Shown here one piece after another: positions 54,002 to 63,918 of a stretch of 64,000 nucleotides of DNA. The position numbers and the translations under genes are program-made. This DNA is from an uncultured Kiloniellaceae bacterium (GTDB taxonomy: Bacteria > Pseudomonadota > Alphaproteobacteria > Kiloniellales > Kiloniellaceae), in NCBI GenBank assembly GCA_947493695.1, contig CANLSF010000001.1:1364001-1428000 (forward strand), read 5' to 3'. Numbering within the stretch: position 1 is the stretch's first letter; the number at the start of each line of letters is the position of its first letter. Under the pieces are notes generated by a model, which worked only from the letters and a program-made list of their open reading frames with translations, made no database searches and was not told the origin of the DNA.

Positions 54002-55510
54002 ATGAACCAGCTCGATCTCATTGCAAATGCCCTAATAAACGCTGCCGCGCCTGAACAGCTTTTCACCATGCTCTGGGCGACCCTGCTGGGCATGCTGATC
54101 GGGATGCTGCCTGGTTTGACGGCGACCATGGGGCTGGCGTTGCTGACGACGCTCACCTTCCATATGGATGGTCATACGGCCATCGTCTCGCTGCTGTGCA
54201 TGTACGTCGGCGCTATTTTCGGCGGCAGCCGCAGCGCGATCCTCTTGAATATGCCCGGCACACCGGCCAGTGCGGCGACGACCTTGGACGGTTTTCCCAT
54301 GGCGCAAAGCGGACGCGCCCGCGAAGCGCTGGGTCTTGCGACCATTGGCTCCTGTTTCGGCACGCTCGTCGGTGTTGGCCTGCTGGCTGTCGGTGCACCG
54401 CTTCTGGCTGACTACGCGCTGAAGTTCGGTGCCTTCGAGTTCTTCTGGCTTGCGGTGTTCGGCATTGTCATCTCAGGCCGTCTTACCGCCATGGAGGATC
54501 CGTTGAAGGGCTGGATCGCCGGTCTTCTGGGGTTGATCATTGCGATGATCGGGCAGGAGAGCGTTTTTGCCTATGCGCGGTTTTCCTATGGCATCACCGA
54601 CCTGACCGGCGGGATCAATCTTATTCCCGCGATGGTCGGCGCTTTTGGTTTCGCCGAAATTCTCACCGCCATTGCCGGGCGCAAAAGTCCCATACTGGCC
54701 AAAGCGACAGGCCGGGTTCTGCCGTCTTTGTCGAAGCTTAAAAACTACTGGGTGACCATCCCCCGATCTGGCGCTGCCGGAACGCTGATCGGCGTCATTC
54801 CCGGCGTGGGCGAGGACATCGGCGCCTGGGTTTCCTATGCCCTGGCCAAGCGCTTCAGCAAGGAAAAGGATCGCTTCGGAAAAGGTTCGGAGGAAGGCCT
54901 GATCTCCGCCGAAACCGGGAACTCCGCCGCCGTACCCGGCGCGATTATCCCGGTCCTCACGCTCGCGGTGCCGGGCTCTGCGCCTGCCGCCGTTCTGCTC
55001 GCGGCCATGGTGATCCATGGTGTCAGGCCGGGACCCTTGATCATGATCGAGAACCCCGCTTTTGTGTATGACGTGGCCGCAACCCTGACCTATGCCGCCT
55101 TCACGATCACGCTTCTGGGCCTGCTGCTCAGTGGCAGTCTGATGCAGGTTCTGCGCATCCCCCGCGAACGGCTGATGCCGGTAATCTTTGTCCTTTGCAC
55201 GGTGGGCTCCTTCGCCATCGCCAACCGCCTGTTCGATGTGCTGGTGATGGTGGGCTTCGGTATCGCGGGATTCGTTCTCCGGCAGATGAAGTTCCCCATG
55301 GCGCCGATTGTGTTGGGTCTGGTTCTGGGCAGTCTGCTCGACAAAAACCTCCGCCGGGGGCTCATTCTGTCCGATGGCTCGCTGGAGCCTTTCCTGACCC
55401 GCCCGATCAGCTCTGTGCTGATGCTGGTCACATTACTGTCTATTGTGCTGGTGATCATCCCCTTCGGGCGAAAGAAAAAGCCGACCCTGCCACAACGCGA
55501 CGACGTCTGA
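54002..55510 (+). CDS. Tripartite tricarboxylate transporter large membrane subunit TctA
   Basis: 502 residues, about 11-12 membrane segments. Signatures: GMLPGLTATMGLALLTTLTF, AIFGGSRSAILLNMPGTPAS, AAGTLIGVIPGVGEDIGAWV and GNSAAVPGAIIPVLTLAVPG (the duplicated Gly/Pro-rich TctA motifs). Forms the conducting part of the transporter with TctB. Confidence 0.95.
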   Translation: MNQLDLIANALINAAAPEQLFTMLWATLLGMLIGMLPGLTATMGLALLTTLTFHMDGHTAIVSLLCMYVGAIFGGSRSAILLNMPGTPASAATTLDGFPMAQSGRAREALGLATIGSCFGTLVGVGLLAVGAPLLADYALKFGAFEFFWLAVFGIVISGRLTAMEDPLKGWIAGLLGLIIAMIGQESVFAYARFSYGITDLTGGINLIPAMVGAFGFAEILTAIAGRKSPILAKATGRVLPSLSKLKNYWVTIPRSGAAGTLIGVIPGVGEDIGAWVSYALAKRFSKEKDRFGKGSEEGLISAETGNSAAVPGAIIPVLTLAVPGSAPAAVLLAAMVIHGVRPGPLIMIENPAFVYDVAATLTYAAFTITLLGLLLSGSLMQVLRIPRERLMPVIFVLCTVGSFAIANRLFDVLVMVGFGIAGFVLRQMKFPMAPIVLGLVLGSLLDKNLRRGLILSDGSLEPFLTRPISSVLMLVTLLSIVLVIIPFGRKKKPTLPQRDDV

Positions 55511-55520
55511 GAGAAAGTTT

Positions 55521-56222
55521 ATGCCGAGGCCCCGCAAAGATCAGAGTGACCAGCCGGATTTCAGCCTGGATTTCGCGCACATGGATCTGGATCGCACCAA
55601 GCCGATTGGACCCCAGGTCTACGAAGGTGTGCGCCTTGCGATCATCCTTTCCAAGCTGCCGTCGGGTGCACGGCTGAACGAGCCCGAGGTCGCCGGGTAT
55701 CTGGGCGTAAGCCGTACGCCGGTGCGTGAAGCCTACCTGCGTCTGGTGAGCGATGGGCTGATTCAGAGCCGTCCGCAGGTCGGATCCATCGTCGCCCCTC
55801 GGGATGAGAACCGGGTGATCGAGGGCATTATCGTGCGCCGGGCGCTGGAGTGCGAGGTGGTCCAGATTCTGGCGCAGAACCAACCCTCGCTGGACACCAT
55901 AAACCCCTTGCTTGCGCTACAGGAAAGCGCCGTCCGGATGGGCGATCCGGTTGCCTTCTTCCGGGCGGACGAAGCCTTTCATGCGGAGCTCGCGCGCTTG
56001 GCGGGCATTCCCGCCGCCTGGCGTCTCGCGCATTCCGTCAAGGCACACACGGACCGGGCCCGTATGCAATTGATGAGCGGAATTGAGAACCGGATTGGCC
56101 TGGCTCTCGGGGAACATCGGAAGCTTGTGGAGGCCATCGAGGCCGGGGATGTCGAAGCGGCCCGGGAAACCGTCTCCTTCCACATCAATTCCGTGTTCGA
56201 TGCGGTCGGGAAGCAAAGCTGA
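55521..56222 (+). CDS. GntR-family regulator with FCD domain
   Basis: 233 residues: winged HTH about 25-90 (PSGARLNEPEVAGYLGVSRT then PVREAYLRLVSDGLI) and an FCD ligand-binding domain about 100-225. Starts 10 nt after tctA, so it is the last gene of tctCBA-gntR and most likely an effector-controlled repressor of the transporter. Confidence 0.93.
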   Translation: MPRPRKDQSDQPDFSLDFAHMDLDRTKPIGPQVYEGVRLAIILSKLPSGARLNEPEVAGYLGVSRTPVREAYLRLVSDGLIQSRPQVGSIVAPRDENRVIEGIIVRRALECEVVQILAQNQPSLDTINPLLALQESAVRMGDPVAFFRADEAFHAELARLAGIPAAWRLAHSVKAHTDRARMQLMSGIENRIGLALGEHRKLVEAIEAGDVEAARETVSFHINSVFDAVGKQS

Positions 56223-56230
56223 AGCTTCGA

Positions 56231-57349
56231 TCAGGTGTGTTCAAGTCTTGCCGCGGGTTCGAACTTGGCAGGCTCGAAGCCCGGCTTGCTCTCTCCGAGA
56301 ATCTTGCCCGGGAACGTGAAGCGGATAATGGTGCCGCTGTTGCTTTCCGGCGTCTCGGCGTGGATTTCTCCGCCGCGTGCGTTCACAAGACGTTTGATCC
56401 CCAGCAGTCCAAATCCACTTTCCGTGTTGAAGGCGGCACCGCCAAGGAATGCGATTGACGGGTCATGGAATCCGCGCCCGTTGTCACAAACAGTGAACTC
56501 CAGGCAGTCTTCGCTTATCTGTGAGACGCAGACACGAACATTGGCGGAGGCCTGCCCGGAATGTTTCACTGCATTGTCGATCAGGTTCCTGAGAATGATC
56601 TGAAGCGCGACGTCATCGCAGGCCAGACGGACAGCCTTTGATGAGAAGTGGTGCTCATCCTGTGGATCGAGCACTGTGAAAATGTTTGAACAGAGCTGGC
56701 CTAAATCGAACTCGACACACCTGACTTCGACGTTCGCTGCCCGCGCGTAGGTCAGGACATCGGAAATCAGGCCCGTTGCCTTGATGCTTACGTTTTCGAG
56801 CATCTCGATCAGTTCGAGCTTCCCGTCGCCGTGGTCCTCAAAATCAGAACGCAGCATGAAGGCAATTTCCTGGACGTTCAGCATCGGCGTGCGCAGGTCG
56901 TGGGCGGCCATGGTGACGAACTGTTCCATTTCCGCGGTCAGTGCCTTGACCTCGGCGGCAGCCATGATCTGGGCTTGCTGTTGCTGGCGCTCTGAAGAAA
57001 GGTCGATTGCGGAGCCGACAAGTCGATAAACTTCGCCCTTGGTGTTGCGCAAAGGTGTCAGGGTCGTTCTGACAAAACGCTCTTTGGCAAAAAGCGGCAG
57101 GGCAATTTCATAACTTGCCGCGATTCCGGATTCGGCCACGGCTTTATGATGTTCGTAGGCTGCCCGTCCCAAGCGTCCGGGATAAAGTTCCAGCGCGGTT
57201 TTGCCGAGCACATGCGCTTTGCTGAAGCCGCTTCGTTCAATAGCGGCGTTATTCCACGCGATATAGGTCAGCCAGCGCGCCGGATCCAGATCCAGAACGA
57301 AAACCGGATTGCCAATGCTATCTAAAAGCTCGAGCTCGCTTTGTTCCAT
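56231..57349 (-). CDS. PAS-domain sensor histidine kinase
   Basis: 372 residues. PAS domain about 5-120 (NPVFVLDLDPARWLTYIAWN...), coiled linker, HisKA phosphoacceptor in TMAAHDLRTPMLNV (about 150), and HATPase_c about 240-350 with N-box NLIDNAVKHS, G1 DNGRGF and GFGLLGIKRL. No membrane segment, so it senses a cytoplasmic signal. No response regulator is adjacent. It converges on gntR with a 8-nt gap. Confidence 0.93.
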   Translation of the reverse strand: MEQSELELLDSIGNPVFVLDLDPARWLTYIAWNNAAIERSGFSKAHVLGKTALELYPGRLGRAAYEHHKAVAESGIAASYEIALPLFAKERFVRTTLTPLRNTKGEVYRLVGSAIDLSSERQQQQAQIMAAAEVKALTAEMEQFVTMAAHDLRTPMLNVQEIAFMLRSDFEDHGDGKLELIEMLENVSIKATGLISDVLTYARAANVEVRCVEFDLGQLCSNIFTVLDPQDEHHFSSKAVRLACDDVALQIILRNLIDNAVKHSGQASANVRVCVSQISEDCLEFTVCDNGRGFHDPSIAFLGGAAFNTESGFGLLGIKRLVNARGGEIHAETPESNSGTIIRFTFPGKILGESKPGFEPAKFEPAARLEHT

Positions 57350-57801
57350 GGAGACTCGTCAATCCTGCAAAAATCACGCCGACAGTGGGTAAAATCATAC
57401 GCTTACTTGGTTAATAAAGAGTGAGACAAGCGTATGTGTTAAGGAATCGGTGATCCGGGCGACGCAGAGACTCTCAAGTTTTAGAGTGTTATTAATTTTC
57501 AATAATACTCGCAAAGGTAGTTGTGTGTGTCAAGATGATTTGCGTTTAGAAAATTGATTTAACTGGATAAAATTCTTGAGTCGAATTCAACTGGAGTGCG
57601 CGCGGTACCAGCTCACTGGACGCGGTTCAGGGGCAGCCAGCTCGTTTCACCCCGGTCATGCGCAGCAGGTTTAGGCTTCGATGCTAACAGGCTTTCTTCT
57701 GCCGTCGACAGGCTCGCCAAGACCCCTGTCTAGCCGTTAGACTGGCCCTGTCCATAACCCGGCGCGTTCTGATGCTGGGCTTAATCGCAGGGGAGACTGC
57801 C
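57350..57801. other. 452-nt divergent region with a 9-bp inverted repeat
   Basis: CATACGCTT at 57396-57404 and AAGCGTATG at 57428-57436 (exact inverse, 23-nt spacer) lie just upstream of the kinase gene. The remainder is AT-rich up to about 57560, then GC-rich; no gene recognised. Confidence 0.4.
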
Positions 57802-59016
57802 ATGCCGGAAAAGCTGTCCGGAGATCAACGCGAATTGCGGGCCAGGGCGCGTGCACTGGCGCAGGATGTCATCGCGCCCCGCGCCGCCGCTGTCGATCGG
57901 GAGGAGAGCTATCCCTGGGATAACGTCCGCGCCCTGAACGAAGCGGGCTTCTTCGGCATGACGATTCCAAAAGCGCATGGCGGACCCGGTTTGAGCTACC
58001 TGGACGCGGCCCTGATGATTGAGGAGATGGCCAAGGTCTGTGGCGTCACCGGACGTATCGCGGTGGAGGCCAACATGGGCGCGATCGGGGCGATCATGGC
58101 CTATGGCACCGAGGCGCAGAAGACCCTGGCTGCGGAGATCGTGCTCAGCGGTGACAAGCCCGCCATCTGTATCACCGAGCCTGCCGCAGGCAGCGCCGCG
58201 ACCGAGATGACCACCCGCGCCGACCGCAAGGGCGATTACTACATTCTGAACGGTGGCAAGCACTGGATTACCGGGGGCGGTGTCTCGCGGCTGCATCTGG
58301 TTTTCGCCCGGGTCTTCGACGGAGAGGTCGAGCAGGGGATCGGCGGCTTTATCGTTGTGCGAAACGGTGCTCCCGATATAGAGCTGGAGAAACCTGAAAC
58401 CGGCCTGATCATTGGCCGCCGAGAACCGACCATGGGTCTGCGGGGGATTCCTGAAACCGAGATTCTCTTCAAGGATCTGGCAGTTCATCAGGATATGCTC
58501 CTGATGCCACCGCAGGGACTGCGTCGTGGCTTCGGTGCGCTCATGACGGCCTACAACGCCCAGCGGGTGGGTGCGGGGACGGTCGCGCTGGGTCTGGCGG
58601 CGGGGGCCTATGAACAGGCCCTGAGCTACAGCAAAAACCGCCAGCAGTTCGGCCGTCCGATCTGCGAGTTCCAGGGCCTGCAATGGATGCTGGCCGATAT
58701 GTCGATCCAGATCGATGCTGCCCGCGCACTGCTGCACAAGGCTGCCGACTGCGTGGGCTTTCCCGATGTATTGGAGGCGGCGCAGGCCAAGGTCTTCGCC
58801 TCCGAGATGGCGATCAAGGTGACCAACGATGCGCTGCAGGTCTTCGGGGCGGCGGGCTATTCACGTAACAATCCCATGGAGCGCATGCTCCGGGATGCAC
58901 GTATGTTCACCATTGGCGGCGGCACGGCGCAGATCCTGCGCACGGTCATCGCTTCCAACATCCTGGAGCGCAAACTGCCCCAGAGCCGTGACGGCTATCT
59001 GAACCTGCCGAAGTAA
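57802..59016 (+). CDS. acd: Acyl-CoA dehydrogenase-fold enzyme, probable 3-sulfinopropionyl-CoA desulfinase
   Basis: 404 residues from MPEKLSGDQRELRAR with GGGGAG upstream; an ATG 30 nt earlier is possible. Full ACAD fold with FAD-binding ITEPAAGSAATEMTTRA, ITGGGVS and QFGRPICEFQG. The usual catalytic Glu positions carry no Glu: YNAQRVGAG has Gln (Q254) and MFTIGGGTAQILRT has Gly where EGT is common. R85 in VTGRIAVEANMGAIG is present. To my recollection Acd of Advenella mimigardefordensis has just this set (Arg84, Gln246, no catalytic base) and splits sulfite from 3-sulfinopropionyl-CoA, giving propionyl-CoA. Desulfinase is thus more likely than dehydrogenase. 37 nt before a ThDP enzyme. Confidence 0.85.
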   Translation: MPEKLSGDQRELRARARALAQDVIAPRAAAVDREESYPWDNVRALNEAGFFGMTIPKAHGGPGLSYLDAALMIEEMAKVCGVTGRIAVEANMGAIGAIMAYGTEAQKTLAAEIVLSGDKPAICITEPAAGSAATEMTTRADRKGDYYILNGGKHWITGGGVSRLHLVFARVFDGEVEQGIGGFIVVRNGAPDIELEKPETGLIIGRREPTMGLRGIPETEILFKDLAVHQDMLLMPPQGLRRGFGALMTAYNAQRVGAGTVALGLAAGAYEQALSYSKNRQQFGRPICEFQGLQWMLADMSIQIDAARALLHKAADCVGFPDVLEAAQAKVFASEMAIKVTNDALQVFGAAGYSRNNPMERMLRDARMFTIGGGTAQILRTVIASNILERKLPQSRDGYLNLPK

Positions 59017-59053
59017 TCCCACCGGCTCTTCTGCCCTTTTTCGGAGCTCGCTT

Positions 59054-60673
59054 ATGACCACGGCCGCGCAGATCCTTGCTCAGGCACTTTACGATGCGGG
59101 CTGCCGCCATGCCTTCGGTATACCCGGCGGCGAGGTGCTGACCGTGATGCATGCCCTCTCGGATGCCGATCTGGATTTCACCCTGACCAAGCACGAGAAT
59201 TCCGCCGGCTTCATGGCCGAAGGCACCTATCACGCGACCGGCGCGCCCGCTGTACTGATCGCGACCCTTGGGCCGGGGGTAGCCAATGCGGTCAACGTCA
59301 TCGCCAACGCCGAACAGGACCGGGTGCCGCTGATCTTCCTGACCGGTTGCGTCGACGAGGCCACCGCCGCCGGTTACACTCATCAGGTCTTTGATCACCG
59401 CGCCTTGCTCGAGCCCATCACCAAGGCGAGCTTTACCCTGGCCGACGGCGCGGTGGAGACCATCGTCGCCAAAGCCCTGACCATCGCGATGGAGGGACGG
59501 CCCGGACCCGTGCACATCGATGTGCCCATGTCGGTCGCGGGCGCGCTGCAGGAAAATCTTCGCAAGGTCGTCCCGGTAACCTATGCCCCCGTTGCACCTG
59601 CGCCCGGGCCGGATCTTGAGAAAGCGCGGGCTCTCTTTGCTGCCGCGGAACGTCCGATCCTGCTGGCCGGTCTCGAGGTTTTGTCGCAGGGCGGCGAGCA
59701 GGGCGTTGCCGACTTCGCGCGTCTCCATCAGATCCCGGTGATCACGACCTACAAGGCCAAGGGTATTCTGCCTGAGGACGATCCGCTCTCGCTCGGTGCT
59801 GCCGGTCTTTCGCCGCTGGCCGATCAGCATCTGCTGCCGTTGCTGGAACAGGCCGATCTGATTCTGCTCGCCGGGTACGATCCAATCGAGATGCGTCAGA
59901 ACTGGTGTCGTCCCTGGGACCCGGAAAAGACCCCGGTGATCGAATTGACCGCTGCGCCCAATCATCACGGTATGCACGAAGCGTCTGTGATATTTGTATG
60001 TCATATCGAAACGGGATTGGGGGACATTGGGGATCATCCCGCGGACATGAAAGCTGCGCGCTGGCCCGGTGGAGAGGCGGCGGCGGTGCGGGAATCTCTC
60101 CGCGCTGCCTTCCGCACGAACGAGGACTGGGGCCCTGGTGCTGTGATGGAGGAAGTGCGCCGGCGATTGCCGGAGAACGGCGTTGCCACTGCTGACAGCG
60201 GCGCCCACCGCATTCTGCTCAGCCAGCTCTGGGATTGCCCGCAAGCCCGCGGTTTGCTTCAGTCCAGCGGCCTCTGCACTATGGGCTGCGCCCTGCCGAT
60301 CGCCATGGGTTTCAAGCTTGCTGCCCCCGATCGCCCGGTCGTGGCCTTCACCGGAGACGCGGGCCTGGAGATGATCCTGGGAGAGCTCGCAACCCTGCGG
60401 GATCTCAAGCTGCCGCTGGTCATCGTGGTCTTTATCGACCGTTCACTGGGCCTGATTGAGTTGAAGCAGCGTGGTCAGGGACTGCGCAATCTGGCGGTCG
60501 ATTTCGGCGGGACCGATTTCCCGGCGCTCGCTGAAGCCCTTGGCGGAAAAGGGTTTTCAGTCGACAACCGCGCCGATATGGCCACTGCCGTCGATGCAGG
60601 ACTGGCGGCGGCGGAGGGCTTTACCCTGATCGCCGCCGAGATTGGTCCTCGCGCCTACGATGGCCGCTTCTGA
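59054..60673 (+). CDS. ThDP-dependent enzyme (acetolactate synthase-like)
   Basis: 539 residues, three-domain ThDP enzyme. Pyrimidine-binding domain with the cofactor-activating Glu in TLTKHENSAGFMAEG, central Rossmann-like domain (about 190-320), and PP-binding domain with GDAGLEMILGELATL (the GDG...N motif region, with GDAG here) and VVFIDRSLGLIELKQ. It resembles acetolactate synthase, glyoxylate carboligase and the sulfonate-processing decarboxylase/transferase group. Pairing with the Acd-like gene suggests organosulfur or propionate-like metabolism, but the reaction is not fixed. Confidence 0.88.
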   Translation: MTTAAQILAQALYDAGCRHAFGIPGGEVLTVMHALSDADLDFTLTKHENSAGFMAEGTYHATGAPAVLIATLGPGVANAVNVIANAEQDRVPLIFLTGCVDEATAAGYTHQVFDHRALLEPITKASFTLADGAVETIVAKALTIAMEGRPGPVHIDVPMSVAGALQENLRKVVPVTYAPVAPAPGPDLEKARALFAAAERPILLAGLEVLSQGGEQGVADFARLHQIPVITTYKAKGILPEDDPLSLGAAGLSPLADQHLLPLLEQADLILLAGYDPIEMRQNWCRPWDPEKTPVIELTAAPNHHGMHEASVIFVCHIETGLGDIGDHPADMKAARWPGGEAAAVRESLRAAFRTNEDWGPGAVMEEVRRRLPENGVATADSGAHRILLSQLWDCPQARGLLQSSGLCTMGCALPIAMGFKLAAPDRPVVAFTGDAGLEMILGELATLRDLKLPLVIVVFIDRSLGLIELKQRGQGLRNLAVDFGGTDFPALAEALGGKGFSVDNRADMATAVDAGLAAAEGFTLIAAEIGPRAYDGRF

Positions 60674-60690
60674 TCCGAATCTAAGCTGTG

Positions 60691-61209
60691 CTATTCAGCA
60701 GCATCGCGCCGCGGAAGGCGCCAGTTCGGGCGCGGGAAGTGGCAGGTGTAGCCACCCGGATGCTTTTCCAGATAATCCTGGTGCGCGTCTTCCGCTTGCC
60801 AGAACTCGCTGGCCGGCACAACCTCGGTGACCACCCGTCCGGGCCAGAGGCCTGAGGCTTCCACGTCGGCGATGGTCTCGCGCGCGACGCGCTCCTGCTC
60901 TTCGCTGGCGTAGAAGATGATCGAGCGATACTGGCTGCCGATATCGTTGCCCTGCCGATGCTCGGTTGTCGGGTCATGAATCTGGAAAAAGAGTTCCAGA
61001 ACATTGCGGTAGCCGATGCGCTCCGGGTCAAAAGTGATCTCGATGCTTTCCGCATGGCCGGTCATTCCGGTGCGGATATCCGCGTAGTCGGGAGAGGCCG
61101 TTTTGCCACCGGTGTAACCGACGCGGGTCGTGATTACCCCTGGGAGTTTGCGGATCAGATCCTGCATGCCCCAGAAGCACCCACCGGCAAGTGTTGCTGT
61201 TTCCGTCAT
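60691..61209 (-). CDS. msrA: Peptide methionine-(S)-S-oxide reductase MsrA
   Basis: 172 residues. Catalytic Cys in GGCFWG (C11), then [43 protein letters not shown] (substrate and recycling Cys-free core) and [12 protein letters not shown] with the resolving Cys. It reduces Met-S-sulfoxide in proteins. No msrB fusion. Ends 17 nt from the ThDP gene's end (convergent). Confidence 0.97.
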   Translation of the reverse strand: MTETATLAGGCFWGMQDLIRKLPGVITTRVGYTGGKTASPDYADIRTGMTGHAESIEITFDPERIGYRNVLELFFQIHDPTTEHRQGNDIGSQYRSIIFYASEEQERVARETIADVEASGLWPGRVVTEVVPASEFWQAEDAHQDYLEKHPGGYTCHFPRPNWRLPRRDAAE

Positions 61210-61335
61210 CTCGTTCCTCCTGTTCCCGAGCGATCGTCCATCGCCGGTGTTTCATCCCATTATGTAGGTCGATTATTCGTAGATTGACAGGGCTTTGGCA
61301 TCACGCTTGTGTCAGAAACGGCAGTTTAGCGGGGA

Positions 61336-62523
61336 TTAGTCCTCTTTTTCCCTTTGGGGTGCTTCCCCTTCTATCTCATAGTCTTTGGGCAGGTTCGGTG
61401 GTTTATAGGCGGATACCAGCTTTGTTCGCTCGATTGCGGACCAGTGAATCCGCGCACCCTCGGCAATGAAACGCGGTTCGGACCTGGGCAGATACCAGCC
61501 GAGCCAGGACTTGCGTTTCGGCCACTCCTTAAGCTTATCGCTTTTGGGAATCCACTCGAGGACCGGCCAGAAACCGCGCATGGAATTGTGCAGTTTGCCT
61601 TTCGGATCCGGCGGCACGTATGTGTGTTGGCTTCCCTTGCGCTTATGGCCTTTGATCAGATGGTTCATCATCGCGGTGTTCACAAGCAGGCCCTGCGCCG
61701 CCGCTTCGTCCAGCAGCCATTGCAGGGGATACTTCGACAGGGCGCTCTCATTCTCCGGGTAGCCGCCGCCGACATCTGAATGCACCCCCGAAAACCAGAC
61801 CTGTTTAATGTCCTGCTCAACGTCTTCGTCACTTTTGGCGAAGGGATTTGCAACGAATTTTTGAGGCTGATCCCAGTGGTTCAAGCGGAACATACGCCGG
61901 CGTTCATCGATCGCCATGGCCTGGCGGAAGACTTCGACGCTGGGATTGCGCCGTGTGTAGGGTAGCTTTTGCAGACTTGGAATGAAAAAGCGGTCCCGCC
62001 GGGGCACCAGCACCGAACTGACCGTGTCCCAGACACCGACAAATTTTATAGGAACCTGACGGGCCGAGGCCACGCGATGAAAGTGCCAGGCTATTTTCAG
62101 ATCGCCGCTTTCGCCCGCCTGTTTGTAGGCGCCAAGGGCATAGTCGCAGAGATTTTTCTGCTCGGGTTTCAAAAGCCCGATGGTGTGCAACAGCGCCGCC
62201 AGGACCCGCGCGGTATAGCTCCCGCGGCTGAAGCCGAAGAGGTAGATATTGTCGTCGGTCTTATAGCTGTCGATCAGGAAGCGATAGGCGCTGAGAACAT
62301 TGTCATCCAGCCCATAGCCTGTTGCCAGCCCAAGCACGGTCTTGGTGTCCTGCCGGGCTTCCGCCCAGGTATCGCGCAAGGCGAGGGTTCCAACACCCGG
62401 ATCGTAAAACACAGACTGCTTCTGATTTTTGCTGACCACCCTGAAAAGCTTTAGGACGTTCGACAGGTTGGTCTCGATCTGATTTCCCGTACCGTCGCAG
62501 CAGATGACAATGTTTTTTGCCAC
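61336..62523 (-). CDS. DUF2235-family alpha/beta hydrolase
   Basis: 395 residues. Start KNIVICCDGTGNQIE, nucleophile elbow GFSRGSYTAR (about 99-108), FVGVWDTVSS, VWFSGVHSDVGGGYPEN with the catalytic His, typical of DUF2235. Relatives include Tle1-type T6SS phospholipase effectors, but this one has no effector tag and no VgrG, PAAR or immunity gene nearby, so it is more likely a house-keeping cytosolic member. Confidence 0.9.
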   Translation of the reverse strand: MAKNIVICCDGTGNQIETNLSNVLKLFRVVSKNQKQSVFYDPGVGTLALRDTWAEARQDTKTVLGLATGYGLDDNVLSAYRFLIDSYKTDDNIYLFGFSRGSYTARVLAALLHTIGLLKPEQKNLCDYALGAYKQAGESGDLKIAWHFHRVASARQVPIKFVGVWDTVSSVLVPRRDRFFIPSLQKLPYTRRNPSVEVFRQAMAIDERRRMFRLNHWDQPQKFVANPFAKSDEDVEQDIKQVWFSGVHSDVGGGYPENESALSKYPLQWLLDEAAAQGLLVNTAMMNHLIKGHKRKGSQHTYVPPDPKGKLHNSMRGFWPVLEWIPKSDKLKEWPKRKSWLGWYLPRSEPRFIAEGARIHWSAIERTKLVSAYKPPNLPKDYEIEGEAPQREKED

Positions 62524-62759
62524 GGACCCTCTCCCCTTTCACGCGTAAAGTCCGTCAATCGTACAACTAATTGCACTGATGCCAAAGCACTCTAGGTACT
62601 TCAGGAGAATAGACATTCCCGGCGCATTCGGTAGTCTGGTGTCAGAGTGCTCAACCAAGGGCTGTTACAAAAGCTGATCAAGGCCTGGCGCTCTGGAGAA
62701 AAAGCAGTTCAAGGATAACGGACAAAACTGTCCGACCTCGATATTCGGGAGGAATAGAT

Positions 62760-63818
62760 ATGTTGAAAGAGCTCACCTTCACCACGACCAGAATTGCCGG
62801 AGCCGCACTTCTTGCTGCGACCATTACAGGCGTTTGGACGCTTTCGACGACAACGCCGGCCTTTGCGGAGGGCGGGATCGTCGGACTGATCACCAAAACC
62901 AACACCAATCCTTTCTTCGTCAAAATGAAAGAAGGTGCCGAAGCCAAGGCATCCGAGCTCGGCATGGAGCTGCGGAGTTTTGCGGGAAAGTATGATGGCG
63001 ATAACGAAGCCCAGGTGGCGGCCATCGAAAGCCTGGTGGCGGCCGGGGCAAAGGGCATTCTCATTACGCCATCCGACCCGGCAGCCCTCACGGATACGGT
63101 GAAGCGTGCCCGCGAAGCCGGCGTGCTGGTCATCGCACTGGACACACCTTTCGACCCGATCGAAGCCGCTGACGCCACCTTTGCGACCGATAACTTCAAG
63201 GCGGGCGAACTGATCGGTCAATGGGCCGCTGCGAAGATGGGAACCGATGTCGGTAACGCCAAGATCGCCACCCTCGATCTCTCTGAAGCGCAGATCACCG
63301 TGGATGTGCTGCGCAATCAGGGTTTTCTCACAGGCTTTGGGATCGACGTCAAAGATGTGAAGAAAATGTACGACGAGGATGACCCGCGTCTGGTGGGTGG
63401 TGATTCGACCCGGGGGTCCGAGGAAGGCGGGCGTACGGCCATGGAGAACCTTCTGCAAAAAGATCCTGAGATAAACCTGATCCATACCATCAACGAACCG
63501 GCGGCGGCGGGAGCCTATGAGGCCCTTAAAGCCTTTGGTAAGGAGAAGGACGTTCTGGTGGTATCGGTTGATGGCGGTTGCCCAGGCGTGCAGAACGTAG
63601 CCGATGGTATTATCGGCGCAACCTCCATGCAGTTCCCGCTCAAGATGGCGGCGCTTGGTGTTGCGGCGGTTGCCGACTTTGCCGCGACGGGTGCCAAACC
63701 GAAGAACACACCTGGTCTTGATTTCCTCGATACCGGCGTGACTCTGATCACTGATCAGCCCGTCGACGGCGTCCCGTCGATCTCCTCCAAGGAAGGCCTG
63801 ACTCAGTGCTGGGGTTGA
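62760..63818 (+). CDS. Sugar ABC transporter periplasmic binding protein (FrcB-like)
   Basis: 352 residues; signal peptide about 1-35 (TTTPAFAEG). Ribose/fructose-type peri-binding fold: [74 protein letters not shown] and [16 protein letters not shown]. Closest known relatives transport fructose (FrcB of Sinorhizobium). The permease begins 100 nt on. Confidence 0.93.
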   Translation: MLKELTFTTTRIAGAALLAATITGVWTLSTTTPAFAEGGIVGLITKTNTNPFFVKMKEGAEAKASELGMELRSFAGKYDGDNEAQVAAIESLVAAGAKGILITPSDPAALTDTVKRAREAGVLVIALDTPFDPIEAADATFATDNFKAGELIGQWAAAKMGTDVGNAKIATLDLSEAQITVDVLRNQGFLTGFGIDVKDVKKMYDEDDPRLVGGDSTRGSEEGGRTAMENLLQKDPEINLIHTINEPAAAGAYEALKAFGKEKDVLVVSVDGGCPGVQNVADGIIGATSMQFPLKMAALGVAAVADFAATGAKPKNTPGLDFLDTGVTLITDQPVDGVPSISSKEGLTQCWG

Positions 63819-63848
63819 TATCTCCTCTCTGATTCGATGATTGCAGTG

Positions 63849-63882
63849 CCGAGGTTCGTTCATTTGAAAGGGCGAACTTCGG
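63849..63882 (+). repeat. Stem-loop between the binding-protein and permease genes
   Basis: CCGAGGTTCG and CGAACTTCGG pair over 10 bp (one G-U) around a 14-nt loop, with no T-run. Such hairpins often reduce read-through and stabilise the message of the abundant binding protein. Confidence 0.6.
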
Positions 63883-63918
63883 TTGCTTCAAGTGCTTGAA
63901 AAAGGGGTGCCATTCTTC

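Noticed and set aside
58946-60244. 432-codon minus-strand open frame
   Set aside because: Antisense to the ThDP enzyme gene and the end of acd; no ribosome site or family features.
61336-62523. T6SS phospholipase effector
   Set aside because: DUF2235 fold is right, but there is no VgrG, PAAR, chaperone or immunity gene beside it.
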